Positions 47,349 through 59,213 of a stretch of DNA of 64,000 bases are shown here, piece after piece. Numbering within the stretch: the first letter of the stretch is position 1; the number at the start of each line of letters is the position of its first letter. The position numbers and the translations under genes are program-made. The notes beneath the pieces are model-generated. The model ran no database searches. It saw only the letters and a list, made by a program, of their open reading frames with translations, and was not told the origin of the DNA. Source of the stretch: Moniliophthora roreri (Eukaryota; Basidiomycota; Agaricomycetes; Agaricales; Marasmiaceae); assembly GCA_001466705.2 (NCBI GenBank), contig LATX02000089.1, positions 1,054,001-1,118,000 of the forward strand, given 5' to 3'.

Positions 47349-49691
47349 GGTGGGTTGAGTGATGGGGGAAGATGGTCGAGAGTCGAGGCTTTATACGAGT
47401 CTGTGGTGACAAGAGTGTGGCACCTGGAATCTGGCGAGTTCCGTTCTAAATAGATGACGCGAATAGAAGTTTAAGCGGGGACGGAGAGGGAATAAGAAGC
47501 TAGGTTGGCGCAGTTGTTAGGTTCCTTGTGTTCCTCGCTTCGAGCCGAACAGCGATAATGCGTTTAGCGGGGACAAGATGAATTTAACCTGACTTGTGAT
47601 TGATCCTCACGTTAGGTCAAATTGATGTCTTGTGACTCGTGGCGTTGAATTATTTTCCGGTATGCACGACCAATATACTGACAGAACCTATGCGTCCAGA
47701 ATGCGGGGGGGAGATGGGGTTAATAAGTCCCAAAATAAGTATAGTTTGAGGCAGTATGGTGCAATGTTTACCTCGAGAGTGGAGTTGCCTTTTCGTAAAC
47801 CCGTACAGGGACCGAGAAGAATCTCTTGAACCGGCGAATTTCAATTGATGTAACTCCGGACAGGTCGCCTAGTGGTGACATTGAAAATGACCGGTGAACT
47901 AAGAACGGTTCCAAGTCCTGTATGCTGACAACTGGAATGGTGCACGTATGTTGCAGATCTGAAAAGAATCTTTTCCCGGCAACGCGAATTACAGAGATGG
48001 CAGAATTCTGTCAAGAAGATCAGACTGCACGCAAGGAACACGAGAAGACTTGGGCACCATTATGCTCATGTCCAGACACAGAAGCGTTCCTTGCTCGGAA
48101 CTTTCTTCGTGCAGACAGGCAGACATTTACTGGGCTTCCGAGTCAACCAAGCTTAGGCCGTCTTCAGGACAGGTTGAGTTGATTCATCGATCATTCATGG
48201 TGTCGGGACATAATGGAATCCGGGATCTATAGTCATTGTAATGCTCAGTTGTGACTTTTCAGAGTGATAGGTTCTTGGGGACTCACCGCGCTCACAAACT
48301 TGTAAGCTGAGCATCCCACGGCTCTTCCGTCCGACGCCATCAAATTGCTCGCAGAGTAGACCTCCATTCGGGTTCCATAATTAGGTGGTAGTGTTCAACA
48401 ACGCACAGACCACCTATCGACCGCCAGTTGCAGATAACGGCAAGGGCGGATTTTGTTATCGGCAAGGTTATCGGGACTTACTTTGGTGCGCTGAAATTCG
48501 CTTAAGCTATTAGATTCACATTCAAGATGTCTGTCAAGTGTCAGATTAGTCGACCACTCATGATAAGTATCATGGTTTATAGTCTTCTTGGATAGAAGTA
48601 TATGTTTTGATATCCTCAAAACATAGCGCTGCAGACTCGAGTTCTTCATCGTCACTCATAAGCCCAGGGTACCCTCGTTTTCAACCTCGAGTCTCGACGG
48701 ATGGAGGAGCATGTGTGGCCGTTAGGGTCGGGCGAAGGATACATGTTGTCTTCGACTCAAACGTGATTCGAATGGGAGGCGGCACTGCTATTTCAAACTA
48801 TCGGTGGTCTCAAGCACCCGTTTTCCACCCCCAATTCATGATAACTAGCTTGCTGCTTTACAGCATCGTCCAGCACCGGTCGCTCGCAAATGTCTATGAT
48901 GCGAGATTACGATTGGGACATAGCACCGTCGACATTTTTCTGTAGTTGCCCCAGTAGTGACTCAAGTCCAAGCGATCCATATCACAAAACTGGCAACTCT
49001 TTCCAATCAAGTCATTTGCCTTTACCCTCGGAATTCGGCTCGGCGAAAGGACCTCGAAATGACTAGGACACGATAATGTATCACGGTAAGCTTTATACCT
49101 CTTCAGGAAGAAGAACATTGAGACGATTGAATTGTTCGACCTAGGCTCGACAGAATGTCATAATTGATCATTGATCACTTGTGACATGGAAGCACAAACG
49201 GGTGCGAGGAAGCGAAGGATACTCGATATGCTCAAGGGTCAGCGGCACAAGTAAGTCCGGACGTCAATCATATGCCTAACGGTTCAACAAGGCTCAACCC
49301 AAGTCCAGCAGCGCTGAAACGGGTGGATTTGAAACTTACACGTTCATAAAAGGAAACAATGCCACAATAACTCCTTGTCTATTTACACAACTGGTTGTCC
49401 TTCGATATTCAAATATTCAAGGGCTGGCCCAACTTGAACATCGAACATCAAATTGACGAGACCCCAAATTTTCCTGTTCTTCCTGCCATAACTACTATGT
49501 CTGGACATTGTTCGGGTTACCAGTCATGGTTTCAGCAGAGCTACATTCGGAGTTTGATGCTATTATTACAATTATTGTACTATTATTGTATGATATACAC
49601 ACTGTAGGTACAAACGAACATTTACGTTTAATCGTATTGTACAAGGTAATACTAGTTCGAACCTATAAGTACACAAAGTTGAATGAAGCTA
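47349..49691. other. Intergenic, 2.3 kb, no convincing gene
   Basis: Frames at 47922-48182 and 48607-48945 were examined and lack a start, splice support or clear family. Nothing else is recognised in this stretch. Confidence 0.4.
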
Positions 49692-50863
49692 TCATCGAGG
49701 TAGCACCGGCCCCTCTCCTTGAGTTTCCAACTCCGGGGTTGTGTGCAGATTGAAAGTAGTATTCACGTTCCTATCAGGTCTCAATGCGGAGGCTCTGATG
49801 CTGCGAATCATATAGCTATTCATGCTATTCTCAACAGCGGCATGTGGTGCTACAAGGATAAACCCGTAGATGTTCGGTATGCTGCTGATAGACAGAGCCG
49901 CCACAGCGATCAAAGTTATCAAAATCGAGGCTCTACGATCCGCGTCAACAACGTACAGAGAAAAGAAGATGTCTTGCTAACCCACAAGATGTACTTCTGG
50001 CCATCCTGCCAAAGCGTTCTTGAAAGTCCTGGTAAATGCTTGCCTTGCAAGAGTCGCCAGATCTTCGATATTGTATCTCCGTCCGACGCCGCTGTCTCAG
50101 GACTGGCTGGCATAAATTTGATTGTGATTGCAACGAAAATGGCAATGTTATTGACCAACGGTATCATTAGTAATCCTGCCCCAAGCCGCACGTCCTCTTG
50201 AGTTATAGTGCAATACGGATTTGTGGGTCCGACTTTGTGCCCAGTCCCTGTGAAGGGCGCAAGCATTGAGCAGCCCATAACAACCAAGAAGCAGAGAAAA
50301 AAGACAGCCACGACGGGTCTGTTTCCTGTGTAGACAGCGCGTACACGGAGAAAGAGGAGAAGCGATATAGAGGTGATCAGAGGGGGAAACCCGCCAAGTA
50401 TAAGCTTGAAGAGACTAGAACAGTAATGGTCGAGAGGTGCCGCTGCAAACGAAGGGATGGTTAATTTTCCAGAACCAACTTGGCCGCGACTTACTGTAGA
50501 ACAGTGCGCTCGACAAGACATTCAATAGGGCATTCAACCTGCAAAGATAATCAGAAAAGAGATAAGGTGCATAGCGCTGACAAGAAGCACCTGCACCAAA
50601 AGTACACGATAGTAGTTAAAGTGATCTTCTGTTTCAGAAGCAGCTCGTATTCGGATCCTATATGGATCATGATATCCCAGAGGAACATCTGCACTCGTCA
50701 AGTAGATGAGCAAAGTAGCAAGGTGTGAAATGACTAGATAGCATACTCCCAAGGTGCCAGCGGCTACATATGAGCCAACCAAGTAGGGAGGGCCTGCACC
50801 GGCAGGAAGAAATGACTTGGATGTTGGATATGCTTCCGATCCAGCGGCAGCTGAATCTTGCAT
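49692..50863 (-). CDS. Multi-pass (about 7 TM) membrane protein, family copy 2
   Basis: Same exon plan as copy 1. The first exon starts MQDSAAAGSEAYPTSKSFLP and ends VGSYVAAGTLG. The second is MFLWDI(M/I)IHI-like, giving GSEYELLLKQKI. The large exon has LLLFLRVRAVYTGNRPVVAV, MLAPFTGTGHKVGPTNPYC, IPLVNNIAIFVAITIKFMP and GKHLPGLSRTLWQDGQKYIL. The last exon is reached through a gtgggt donor and encodes NIYGFILVAPHAAVENSMNS and the tail GEGPVLPR. An upstream in-frame extension to 50929 is possible, but 50863 matches the start spacing of the other copies. Function unknown; see the copy at 32563. Confidence 0.85.
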
Positions 50864-53057
50864 TACCACGGCTGAAGCGAAGAAAATGAGAACGAATTCG
50901 AGAAAGGTCCGTGTTTTTGCTATCCTCAAAGTATATATAGGCGCCGCCTAGCTGTGCCAGGAGCGAAGAATGTTGCAGGCGTCGCAGGGGCAACCGTGAG
51001 AGTTGGTGGCGAGACCATTGAATTAGGTACACCTTCAGGGTTGAACTTGCCTCCAGGTTGGTGGAATGAAATCTGGTAAAACCTTAGTTGACGCAGATTT
51101 CAAATGATGAGGCACCCGCTACGAAAAAGCAAGCTTTTCTGAGCTGGAACATAGTACCTTCTATATCTCCAACCTCACTTGCCAGCCATCCGCAGAAAGG
51201 GATAATCCCATATGAACACGAGGCCAGTAGGAAAGACATGGTTTCTTCCAAATCAAGTTACGCCCACATCTTCGGTAAAACGCAGGTAGCCCAAGTGAAC
51301 CACTGGTGGTACCTTGTTTACCCTCTCGAGGTATTAGTCCCTCGATTCAATGTCGCTGTTGTCAGGCGCAATGTCAGAGCCGCAACGACCGCATTCGACA
51401 GGGCCGCCTGTCACTTCTATCTTGGGTATAGCTATATCAACTTGCTCGAAGTATCGGGGAAACCGCTAATGTCGCCAGCCAGCTGCGTGGTTGTGCTGTA
51501 AGATTATATTTCAGTTTTCACCCACCCTTCAATGCATTAGACTTACCATAATCCTCAGGAGGCTCAATGATGTTTCTGTGTTGACATTTAGTGTGGCCGC
51601 CAGCTAGTCTCCCCCAGGCAGACCCAGATCGCTGCGGGGATTAATATGAGCGCCCGCCGATTGGTACACAGATCAGGCTCCAGTCTTTCCCACCACTCAT
51701 TCGATCGATACTCGCACTTTGGCAAGCAGTCGTTCAATACTCAACAGTCAAATGCCGGGAATGGGCCTTGTAGAACCTTGGACAGTCAAGAAATACCACC
51801 AAACCCATAATCATGTCCAAAGGTTGGAAATCGAGGAATGGGACTGGCATATGGACAAAGTGGACAGGAGGCGTCATGCATTCATGGTGAGTCACTATTT
51901 ATTTTTCATTCACGACGTGATAGTGACAATGGTTTCAAGACGCTAAGAGGCACTCACCCTGAATGTGCTCTCATTCAATATCAACGACTCTCAATACCGT
52001 CGGGTGCCTCGGTCTTCTTCATTGAAATGAAAGCTCCCCTTCAGTAGCATGTGATGACTCGGAACACCACTACACTTCATGATTATTCACCTTGCTCTAG
52101 GGACGCCAAGACTCGGTCTTTTACGAGCGATTTGAAGTATTTTGCAACCAGATTTGGATGACAACGTGTCTTCCCAGGCGATACGACAAGCTCAAGTTGG
52201 CGTTTTTCGTGACTCAGGGATATGTACTCGAGCTGTACTAGGCAGGATCAATATTTCTCTGAGTCCTGTACATGAACAGCAACACAACCAAGGTTTCAGT
52301 TAACTCTAGATATCTCATTTTGTGCTGGTCTGCGTTTCTCGCACTCTTGAGGAGCCCAGTCTCCCGTAAACGAGCCTGAGGAAGTGAAGCGTATTGGTGG
52401 TATTCATCCTGCCCAAGTTATACTCTGCGAGAGCACACAAGACGTCTTTCTTTTCAATAGATAGACGTACCCTGTACAAATTAGATCTTTCCCACCCGCA
52501 ACAATCTTCTCCTAATGCCTGGAAAACGGACAATGCATGGAGTCAAAGACAGTCAAGAAAGAGAGGCTCACCGGGGACTACACTCTCTCACTCGAACCCG
52601 AATATTATTCGATCAGGATGTGGTGTATCTCGATTTGCATGGTATGATGAGCAAAACTTAGTAGTGTCCATTCGAAAGCAAGGTGGATTGCTGAGGCGGG
52701 GGGTAAACCGTTCTAGATGCTGGCCTAGAAACATCGTATTGACCATCTTCTTGGCACGTCAAAATCGAGAACATGAACGTTCCCGATGCAGAAAGACGCT
52801 TGAAAAGGATGGGATGAAGAGCGGACGAAGGAACCCCGGGCCCGTGTGAGAAGCAGCGAAGCAATGTGTCAGTCTATGTCAGTATAACGTTCATGGTAGT
52901 ACATAGTACGCTGAGTATGCAGGGGTATGGACATCAAGGAATCCATCCTCATACGGAATCCGTGTATTCCGCTGCAGCACCTCGCAATGTTTCCAACTTC
53001 TCTCCTCGCTTCTATCCCCTCCGCACTTGATCTTTCTGAATCATGCTCTTTGGTCTT
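50864..53057. other. Intergenic, 2.2 kb, no gene seen
   Basis: Several medium-sized frames (51088-51501, 52394-52849) have no recognisable content. A 19-bp match (atggtttcttccaaatcaa) is shared between about 51239-51257 and about 31161-31179 near relic A, perhaps an old family remnant. Confidence 0.35.
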
Positions 53058-54830
53058 TCACTTCCTTCGCCTGCTGTTTTCGATTTTTGCCTTGGCGTCG
53101 CCATCACTATCGGTCTCATTTCCGGTCTCATTTCCGTTGTCGTTACCAGCCCTCTTAGCCTTTGATTTCTCCTTCTCAACTTTCTTCTCCGCCCTTCGTC
53201 TATGCATGCTTCCCGATACAACTGGCTTCGAGGAGTCCTCAGAGGTTTCCATCACATCGTCATTGGACAATATGTATCCAGAGTCGCTTTCGAGTTTGGC
53301 CTCCATATCACCATCGCCAAGACCGACAACTTCAACAACATCATCAGGAGAGTCGCTGGGATTGTAAAAGCGTTTGAAAAGTTCCCGTGCCTGGTACTTG
53401 CTCGAGAGCTTGAACTCGATATGAAGATCCATACAACCTGACCTGGACAAAGCAGGATCGAGAGATGAATACTTATTGGTTGTAGCGAGTATAATGTGGT
53501 CTCCTCGTGCGCCGAGCTCATCAGGAGCATTGAGGAGACCATTCAAGCCCACCCTGACCAAGACTGATAAGACAATGTAGGACAAGGAGAAAGGCAACAC
53601 ATTTAGCACCCGATCCTGGGGACGAAGGATCCGCCCTTTGTCCAATTAGTTTATCCCACTGTCGGAATCCTTGGAATTTTCTTCGGGCTCTCGAGTCAGT
53701 CCATGGATAAACGCAGCATCGATGCCCTCCATTAATGAAACGCATCTCTCTGGCAAGTCATCGATCAGGGAATCAAGTCCAGCGTCGTCCAAACCAATAC
53801 GAGATATGGATGTGGTGTAGACGTCGAGCTCCAGTTTACTAGCCATACTGTTAATAAGGGATGTCTTGCCACTTCCGGGATCACCTTACTAGATAAACCT
53901 ATAAGCTTTTGGAACGCGAGGTGAATTGGGATACACGAACAAGAATGTAGCCTCGACGGAATGGAATACCACATTCTGTGTACCACTCTCGACTGGAGAG
54001 GAAGTCACGGGCGGCGCCGCCCGCCACTCACGAGCATCAGCTATTATCAGGTCCTTCACGCCGGGATCAAGCACGTTAGACTTGAGACTGGAATTTCCCT
54101 GATGAGTCACCTACCTCCAGTTGTTGTTGTTATACGCAATACGAAAGATTCATCTCGCCGCACAACATAGGCGTGTCAGCCGTCCAAATGCACATTCCAT
54201 GTTCTGAGCATCCATGTAAGCCCTCCGTGCTTCTTTCAGGAGTTTCGCAAGCAGCCGGTGTTTTCTCGGCATGAGACTGCATGAAGGTGAGAAGTGAGCA
54301 TTAGAATCGGGGGCGTTGTCAATGCGGAAGCGTACCTGATAGTGAGCGTACTGGTCTTTCCCCATCGCGATTGCTCTCGTGTACGTATTAAGGTCAAGGA
54401 GCGGCGCTTATGCCACATCGTGTATTGGAGGGGGACGGGATGTATGATGATTTCCGAGTGAATTTCATGTCAAGGTCAATATCGTCTTCGTCATCGTCAA
54501 TGTTGACTGCCGAGTTGTTTGCGCCGTATGTCTCTGTGCTAACCTCAACCTCCCGCGGCCGGATTGAGGCTATAGGCGATATGCTAGTCAGCGCTGGGAT
54601 GATTCATGACTTGCTCGTGAGACGCACCCCATGAAGGCTGCTTGGATAACCACACCACACCATCATCCATTCTATCAAAGGGTAAACAATGAAAAACTTG
54701 TCCAAGTCGATGACAACGCACGATAGCAGACGTCCTCCCCATCAGAAGGTGTGGTCATGTAGAATGACTCGAGAGCTTTTTGGTACAAGGACGAGAATAT
54801 TCGGCGGTACGTTTCGAAGAAACCTCCAAG
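53058..54830 (-). pseudogene. BCS1-like AAA ATPase pseudogene
   Basis: The order of parts is that of a mitochondrial BCS1-like chaperone: MWHKRRSLTLIRTRE, RKHRLLAKLLKEARRAYMDA, LDPGVKDLIIADAR, SSREWYTECGIPFRRGYIL, Walker A GDPGSGKTSLINSMASKLEL, DLPERCVSLMEGIDAAF, HIILATTNKYSSLDPALSRS, and GCMDLHIEFKLSSKYQAREL. The tail is Lys/Glu-rich. Damage is clear: a 23-bp insertion at 54005-54027 shifts the frame after the DAR motif, and TAG TAA stops precede the Walker A loop. The Walker-B region reads M-E-G-I-D where M-E-D-I-D is usual, and R-P-G-R-M-D has become R-S-G-C-M-D. More breaks occur upstream. Intact family members translocate folded Rieske protein in mitochondria; fungi carry many divergent copies. 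Confidence 0.8.
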
Positions 54831-55494
54831 CAGAAAATTTTAACCCAATCACGCAAAGCAGTGAAGGAGAAGAGGAGGAGCGGAATCATCGCGAGCAGGT
54901 CTCTAGGTGCATTATTCCCGAGAGAAGAGGCATAGTAGTCTGAAGAAGTTTGATCGGAGTGTGGTTGAATGTGGTGGATGTGTGGAAGGAACTGTGACCC
55001 GAAGATTACCCGTGAGTATTTCCTGAAGCTGTTCAGCCATCTTTGGGTGGTATACCAGATTCCCTCCGGTCTGGAGGCACTTTTATAAGCCCTAGACCGG
55101 TACCGCTAAGTTGACCAACGTATGTTGATGAGCGCTGATTCGAAACGAGTCAATCCTGATAATATGGCAACATTTGTGAGATTCATTTTATCTTTCGATG
55201 GTGGTCACCCACCATGGTCCTTCACCATGGTCCTTGTGAGCAAGGATTCAGTCCTTCATGGGACGGGAGGATGTGAAAGAATCATTTGCGTCAGTACCAA
55301 GGCTCTTCAGGCACGCCGCGGCGGCGCCTGCAGCAGCAGAGAAGTCCGGCGGCAAACCTATAAGCATCCCATTCAAAAATAGTGATACACACTAAACAAG
55401 AATACGTTACTGGTGAAATAAGTAATTACAAATGTCTCTAGGCACCAGTCCGTCTACTGACTTGTCCATTTTCAAGTTCGAGTCCAAGCATAAA
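54831..55494. other. Intergenic, no gene seen
   Basis: Possibly contains the lost 5' end of the BCS1-like pseudogene. A short direct repeat (ccatggtcctt, 55212-55222 and 55225-55235) and a GC-rich patch (55314-55332) are visible. Confidence 0.35.
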
Positions 55495-56653
55495 CTATAC
55501 TGATTGGGAGATCGTGGAGCGAATAGTCGCACTTTCTGAGTTTTCTGTCTGGTGGAAATGTATCGTCGACTCTGTAACTTGAACATCTGGTGTTAACGCC
55601 TTGATTCGTATGCTTCGAAAAAGATAGCAGTTCATGCTATTCTCGATAGCGACGTGAGGCGCGACGAGAATAAACCGGTATATGTCGGGTAGGTGTCCGA
55701 TGGCCATAGCCACAACCGTGGCGATAGTTGTAAGGATGAACACCCTGCGGGTATTTTGGTCAAAACACGAATAGAAGGCAAGAAAGAAGATACTCACAAG
55801 ATATACCTCTGGCCATCTACAAGAAGCGTTTTGGAGAGCGAAGGAAGATGCTTTCCGCGAAAGAATACCCTCGCTTTGGATAGGAAACCTCGTTTACTGC
55901 TTGACTCCTCAAAGATATGAGCCGGCATGAGGCGGAAAGAGATGGCGAAAAAGACAGAAATGTGATTAAGGAGCGGAATGATTAACATGGCTTCCCCGAG
56001 GGCTGGATTCATCCTTGCGGTACAATATCGGTTCTCCGGGCTAATCTGGAAGCCTTCTCCCACAAAAGGTATCAAAGTGGAACATCCCACGGTAATGAGT
56101 AAAGAGATGAAGAAAGCTGTAACAACTCTCTTCCTCCCCATGTAGACAGCACGCACTCGGAAGAAGAGGAGTAGGGTTTCCGAGGCAACGAATGGAGGAA
56201 ACCCGATGAGGATGGCTTTGCTGAAGATGGAGCAAAATCTGCCGATAGGAGCCGCTGAAATTCTAGTCAGTTAACGCTGGATGTCAGACGTACGAACAAA
56301 TACCAAAGAAGAGCGTTCCTCCTATCAATCCGGCGAGAGTATTTGCTCTGATATTCTGCGTCACTTGGTATTATGCACCTGAATCAAGATTGACACTAAC
56401 CTAGACCAGAGATAGACTAAAGCTGGCCATCCAATCTTTCGTTTGAGCACGAAATGATACTCACTACTGAGGTTGGTGAGTATGTCCCACAGAAACATCT
56501 ATTTTTCACGCATGTGAATGATCAACTCTTCGGGTAAGTTAAGCGCGGACGTACCCCCATCGTTGCGACTGCGATGTACGCCCCAGGAAGTTCAGCTGGT
56601 AGTGGATGAACATCTGATTCGGCACGTATCGCAAACCGTCCACTGTGATCCAT
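55495..56653 (-). CDS. Multi-pass (about 7 TM) membrane protein, family copy 3
   Basis: Same gene plan as copies 1 and 2, and closest to copy 1. The first exon, MDHSGRFAIRAESDVHPLPA, ends PGAYIAVATMG. Later segments are ETLLLFFRVRAVYMGRKRVV, STLIPFVGEGFQISPENRYC, IIPLLNHISVFFAISFRLMP, RGKHLPSLSKTLLVDGQRYI and FILVAPHVAIENSMNCYLFR. The tail is Ser/Thr-rich (IRSTISQSV). The start at 56653 gives the same distance to the first helix as in copy 1; an ATG at 56672 in a longer frame is less likely. Function unknown. Confidence 0.85.
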
Positions 56654-57965
56654 TGGCGGGGATAAAGGCATGCTAGGGTTCGAGAATATTATGCCAGGAA
56701 GCAAATCGACTGGAAGCTTCATATATTCGGCGGTTGTGATGAACCACGTGGTGACATCACTACCATGCGATGTTGACGCGACAGAAGGTATGGAACTCGG
56801 GCTTCTAGATGACTTCCAGATGACTTTAAGATTGAGGGACGAAAGCTCGTTTCGTACAACCACGGAATTCGTTTCCGACAAGGGTAGAAAACGTTAGGTT
56901 GACTGTATATTCAAAGCGGAGAACCATTAATTCCAAGAACAAAGCGCGGAAGCGCAAACGGACGACTCACCACAGCGCCTTGACGCCCAGACCAGTCATC
57001 CTTTCATAACAGGTTTTAGCATCGGCGACGAGCGCGGTAAATGGGTGGTAGATCTATCATGGATTGGCACATTCAATCGAGGACCTTGGACGTGATGGCT
57101 GTGATCATATGATATATGAAGGTGGAGAGAAGGATTACGAATGAGTAGTAAATAGAATTGCCGAGGTGTTCAAAAACTGGGCAAAGATAGCAGTGCTCGA
57201 GTCAGGATGAAGGTTCCTCATCATAGCTAGACAGGGCCAGTGATGTTCAGCACGAAGACCAAGGGTGCTGTGCTATTCTGTCCGCGTTGGCTGTGATATT
57301 TGGCTTGCTGGGCTATCGGAGTGAATTCGTGGCTATGCGACGGGTTCGAAAGAAAGATCGGTCTTCAGAACAGGCTCCGCATAACGCTTGTCAAAGTGGA
57401 TTACGATTGTTCCTAAGTCATGCAGACATGACAATTGGCCCCGGTGACCAATGAGCGATGGTAAGTGCTTGGTACTCGATGAACAAGAGTGGGGTGAGAA
57501 CGTTAAGTAGGCCACCGGAGAAGTTCATTAGCGTGGAAGTTCCAGTGGTAATAGAATAACACTTACTAATGAATTCAATGTCGGCCTTATCTAAAAGGAC
57601 TTCGAGGAAGAGCCCATTACTGTAGGTTCTGGCACCATGCATTGATGAGCATCACAAGTAACAAGTATCGACTATCAGACCAACAGAATGCTTCTGTAGG
57701 AATGACAATGTATGAGTCGGCGTCCCGCTCGATTAAGTTCTACCCGGAAGTAACCTGAGGTGCAGCAACAGGCTGAAGGTAGGCAAAATGTAGTCGTTGG
57801 ATTGATCAGAAGAGAAGAAGTCTAAAGTCGAACATGTCGCGAAACACAAGTTGAAGACGAGGTATAGATACGTGACTGGAAAGGCGGGCTGATTTCGGAA
57901 GGACGTAGACCCTAACCCTAATTGACATCCTTTCGACACTCACCTTCAACAGACATTTGTTCGAC
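56654..57965. other. Intergenic, 1.3 kb, one possible exon only
   Basis: A minus-strand frame (57550-57642) begins MHGARTYSNGLFLEVLLDKA and meets a good donor (gtaagt), but no downstream exon could be recognised. The plus-strand end holds the promoter of the complex I gene. Confidence 0.35.
57909..57921 (+). promoter_or_regulatory. Telo-box-like element (ACCCTAACCCTAA)
   Basis: Two CCCTAA units in tandem lie 45 bp upstream of the start codon of the complex I subunit gene. Such AACCCTAA boxes are known in promoters of ribosomal and growth genes in plants and some fungi, bound by Myb/Tbf1-type factors. Chance occurrence is not excluded. Confidence 0.45.
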
Positions 57966-58535
57966 ATGGCGGTACGTCTTTGCCTTGAAGAAAAGTCGTA
58001 GGATATAACTGATTCATCTGTTGAATAGTCCGGATTTAGCTGGAGTGGAGGTATGTTTTGTCACATTCCCACATCGCACACAGCTAACTGACGCGAATCC
58101 AACTTCCTCAGGACGCTCACGATGCTTTGCCTACTGGCAAGAATTCCAAAAAGTAACTATTTCCGAGTCAACTCCACCTCTTCCATGTATTCAAGGACAA
58201 ACTCTCTCAGTGCTACGTCCAGGCTGACTTCCCGACCGAATGCCGTCCGCAAGGTGACGACTACCTAGAGTGTTTGCATCGTGGCAAAGAGGTGCGAGCC
58301 TTTCAATTCGTAGCTCCGACGTATATCGACCTTACATTCCCTACCCACTTCAATCAATTCGCACTCATTCCCGGCTCAGGTTGCCCGAGCAAAAGCAATT
58401 CAAGATGAATTCATCCGTCAAGCAGAAGCCAAAGCTAAGGAAGGCCGCAAGACGGCAGATGTTGTGTCGGAAGGAGTTATCGTTGGAGTTGGGCTGATTC
58501 CGAGAGGCGGGAAAGCGGAAGAGGGATCGAAGTAG
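57966..58535 (+). CDS. NADH:ubiquinone oxidoreductase 15 kDa subunit, NDUFS5-like (CHCH)
   Basis: Five exons: MA | SGFSWSGG | RSRCFAYWQEFQK | CYVQADFPTECRPQGDDYLE and CLHRGKE | C-terminus. The first coding exon has only six bases. The protein has twin CX9C motifs (C-FAYWQEFQK-C and C-RPQGDDYLE-C), the signature of Mia40-imported intermembrane-space proteins. The SGFSWSGGRSRCF start identifies the accessory complex I subunit (NDUFS5 / 15 kDa). About 100 residues, ending PRGGKAEEGSK. The basic helical part KAIQDEFIRQAEAKAKEGRK follows the CHCH domain. It would sit on the intermembrane-space side of the membrane arm of complex I. A telo-box-like element lies just upstream. Confidence 0.9.
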
Positions 58536-59213
58536 TGTTGTCAGCAGCCAAAGTTTCGTGCTATAGAATGCCCTTGACACCATGATTCGGAATCTCGACT
58601 CCTGGTCCAGCGAATGCTGATGATCGAGACTACAAATGACCATCGAAATTAACCGTGTTTGCTCGAACGCGTTGACTTCATTGACTGTACACAAAGTTGT
58701 ACCATGTTTCCCATTGCTCATGCCGTGCAGGGCACAGGAATGGCCGCCCAATTCAGGTCCCAGCCTTGCATCTAGATCAGTACAATGTGGCTTGGAGCTG
58801 CTCCCTTCACTCGTTCAGAAAAACGACGTACCGTCTCGTCCGCAGGTGCGGCTGTCATATTCAAAGTTCTTATGAACGTCACTGTTCAGAAGTGAGCATG
58901 AACAACTATCCGCGTCCTGAATGCCGCCCTTAGTATGTTCCCGACTTGGGCTACAATGGGCGAGGCCGATGGCTAAAAGATGGCTCGTTCCCATCTTCAG
59001 TTCCTTCTTGGCTGAATCTCAAACTGCTTCGGACAAGAATGCCATGGATATGGTAGTATTTCCGTGAAACGTCGTGTTAACCAGAGAGTTCTATTCCAAG
59101 TGTAGCTACTGTCCATCCATCCGAAGAGACCCTGGACCAGATAAAAGTGATAATATAAGTCATGATGTCGTCTATGAGTGTAGTAAGTCCGTCAAGTTCT
59201 TCATAAAACATCA
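58536..59213. other. Intergenic between convergent genes, no gene seen
   Basis: 678 bp. A plus-strand frame at 58636-58875 has no recognisable content. Confidence 0.45.

Noticed and set aside
47922..48182. Possible fragment of a DUF3445-type protein (FLRADRQTF)
   Set aside because: Only a few residues resemble the family's RxxRQT-type motif and the rest does not follow.
56654..56881. N-terminal extension of membrane-family copy 3
   Set aside because: The other copies start at the equivalent of 56653 with the same spacing to the first helix.
57909..57921. Interstitial telomere as a sign of a chromosome end
   Set aside because: Only two CCCTAA units, placed just before a gene; better explained as a promoter element or chance.
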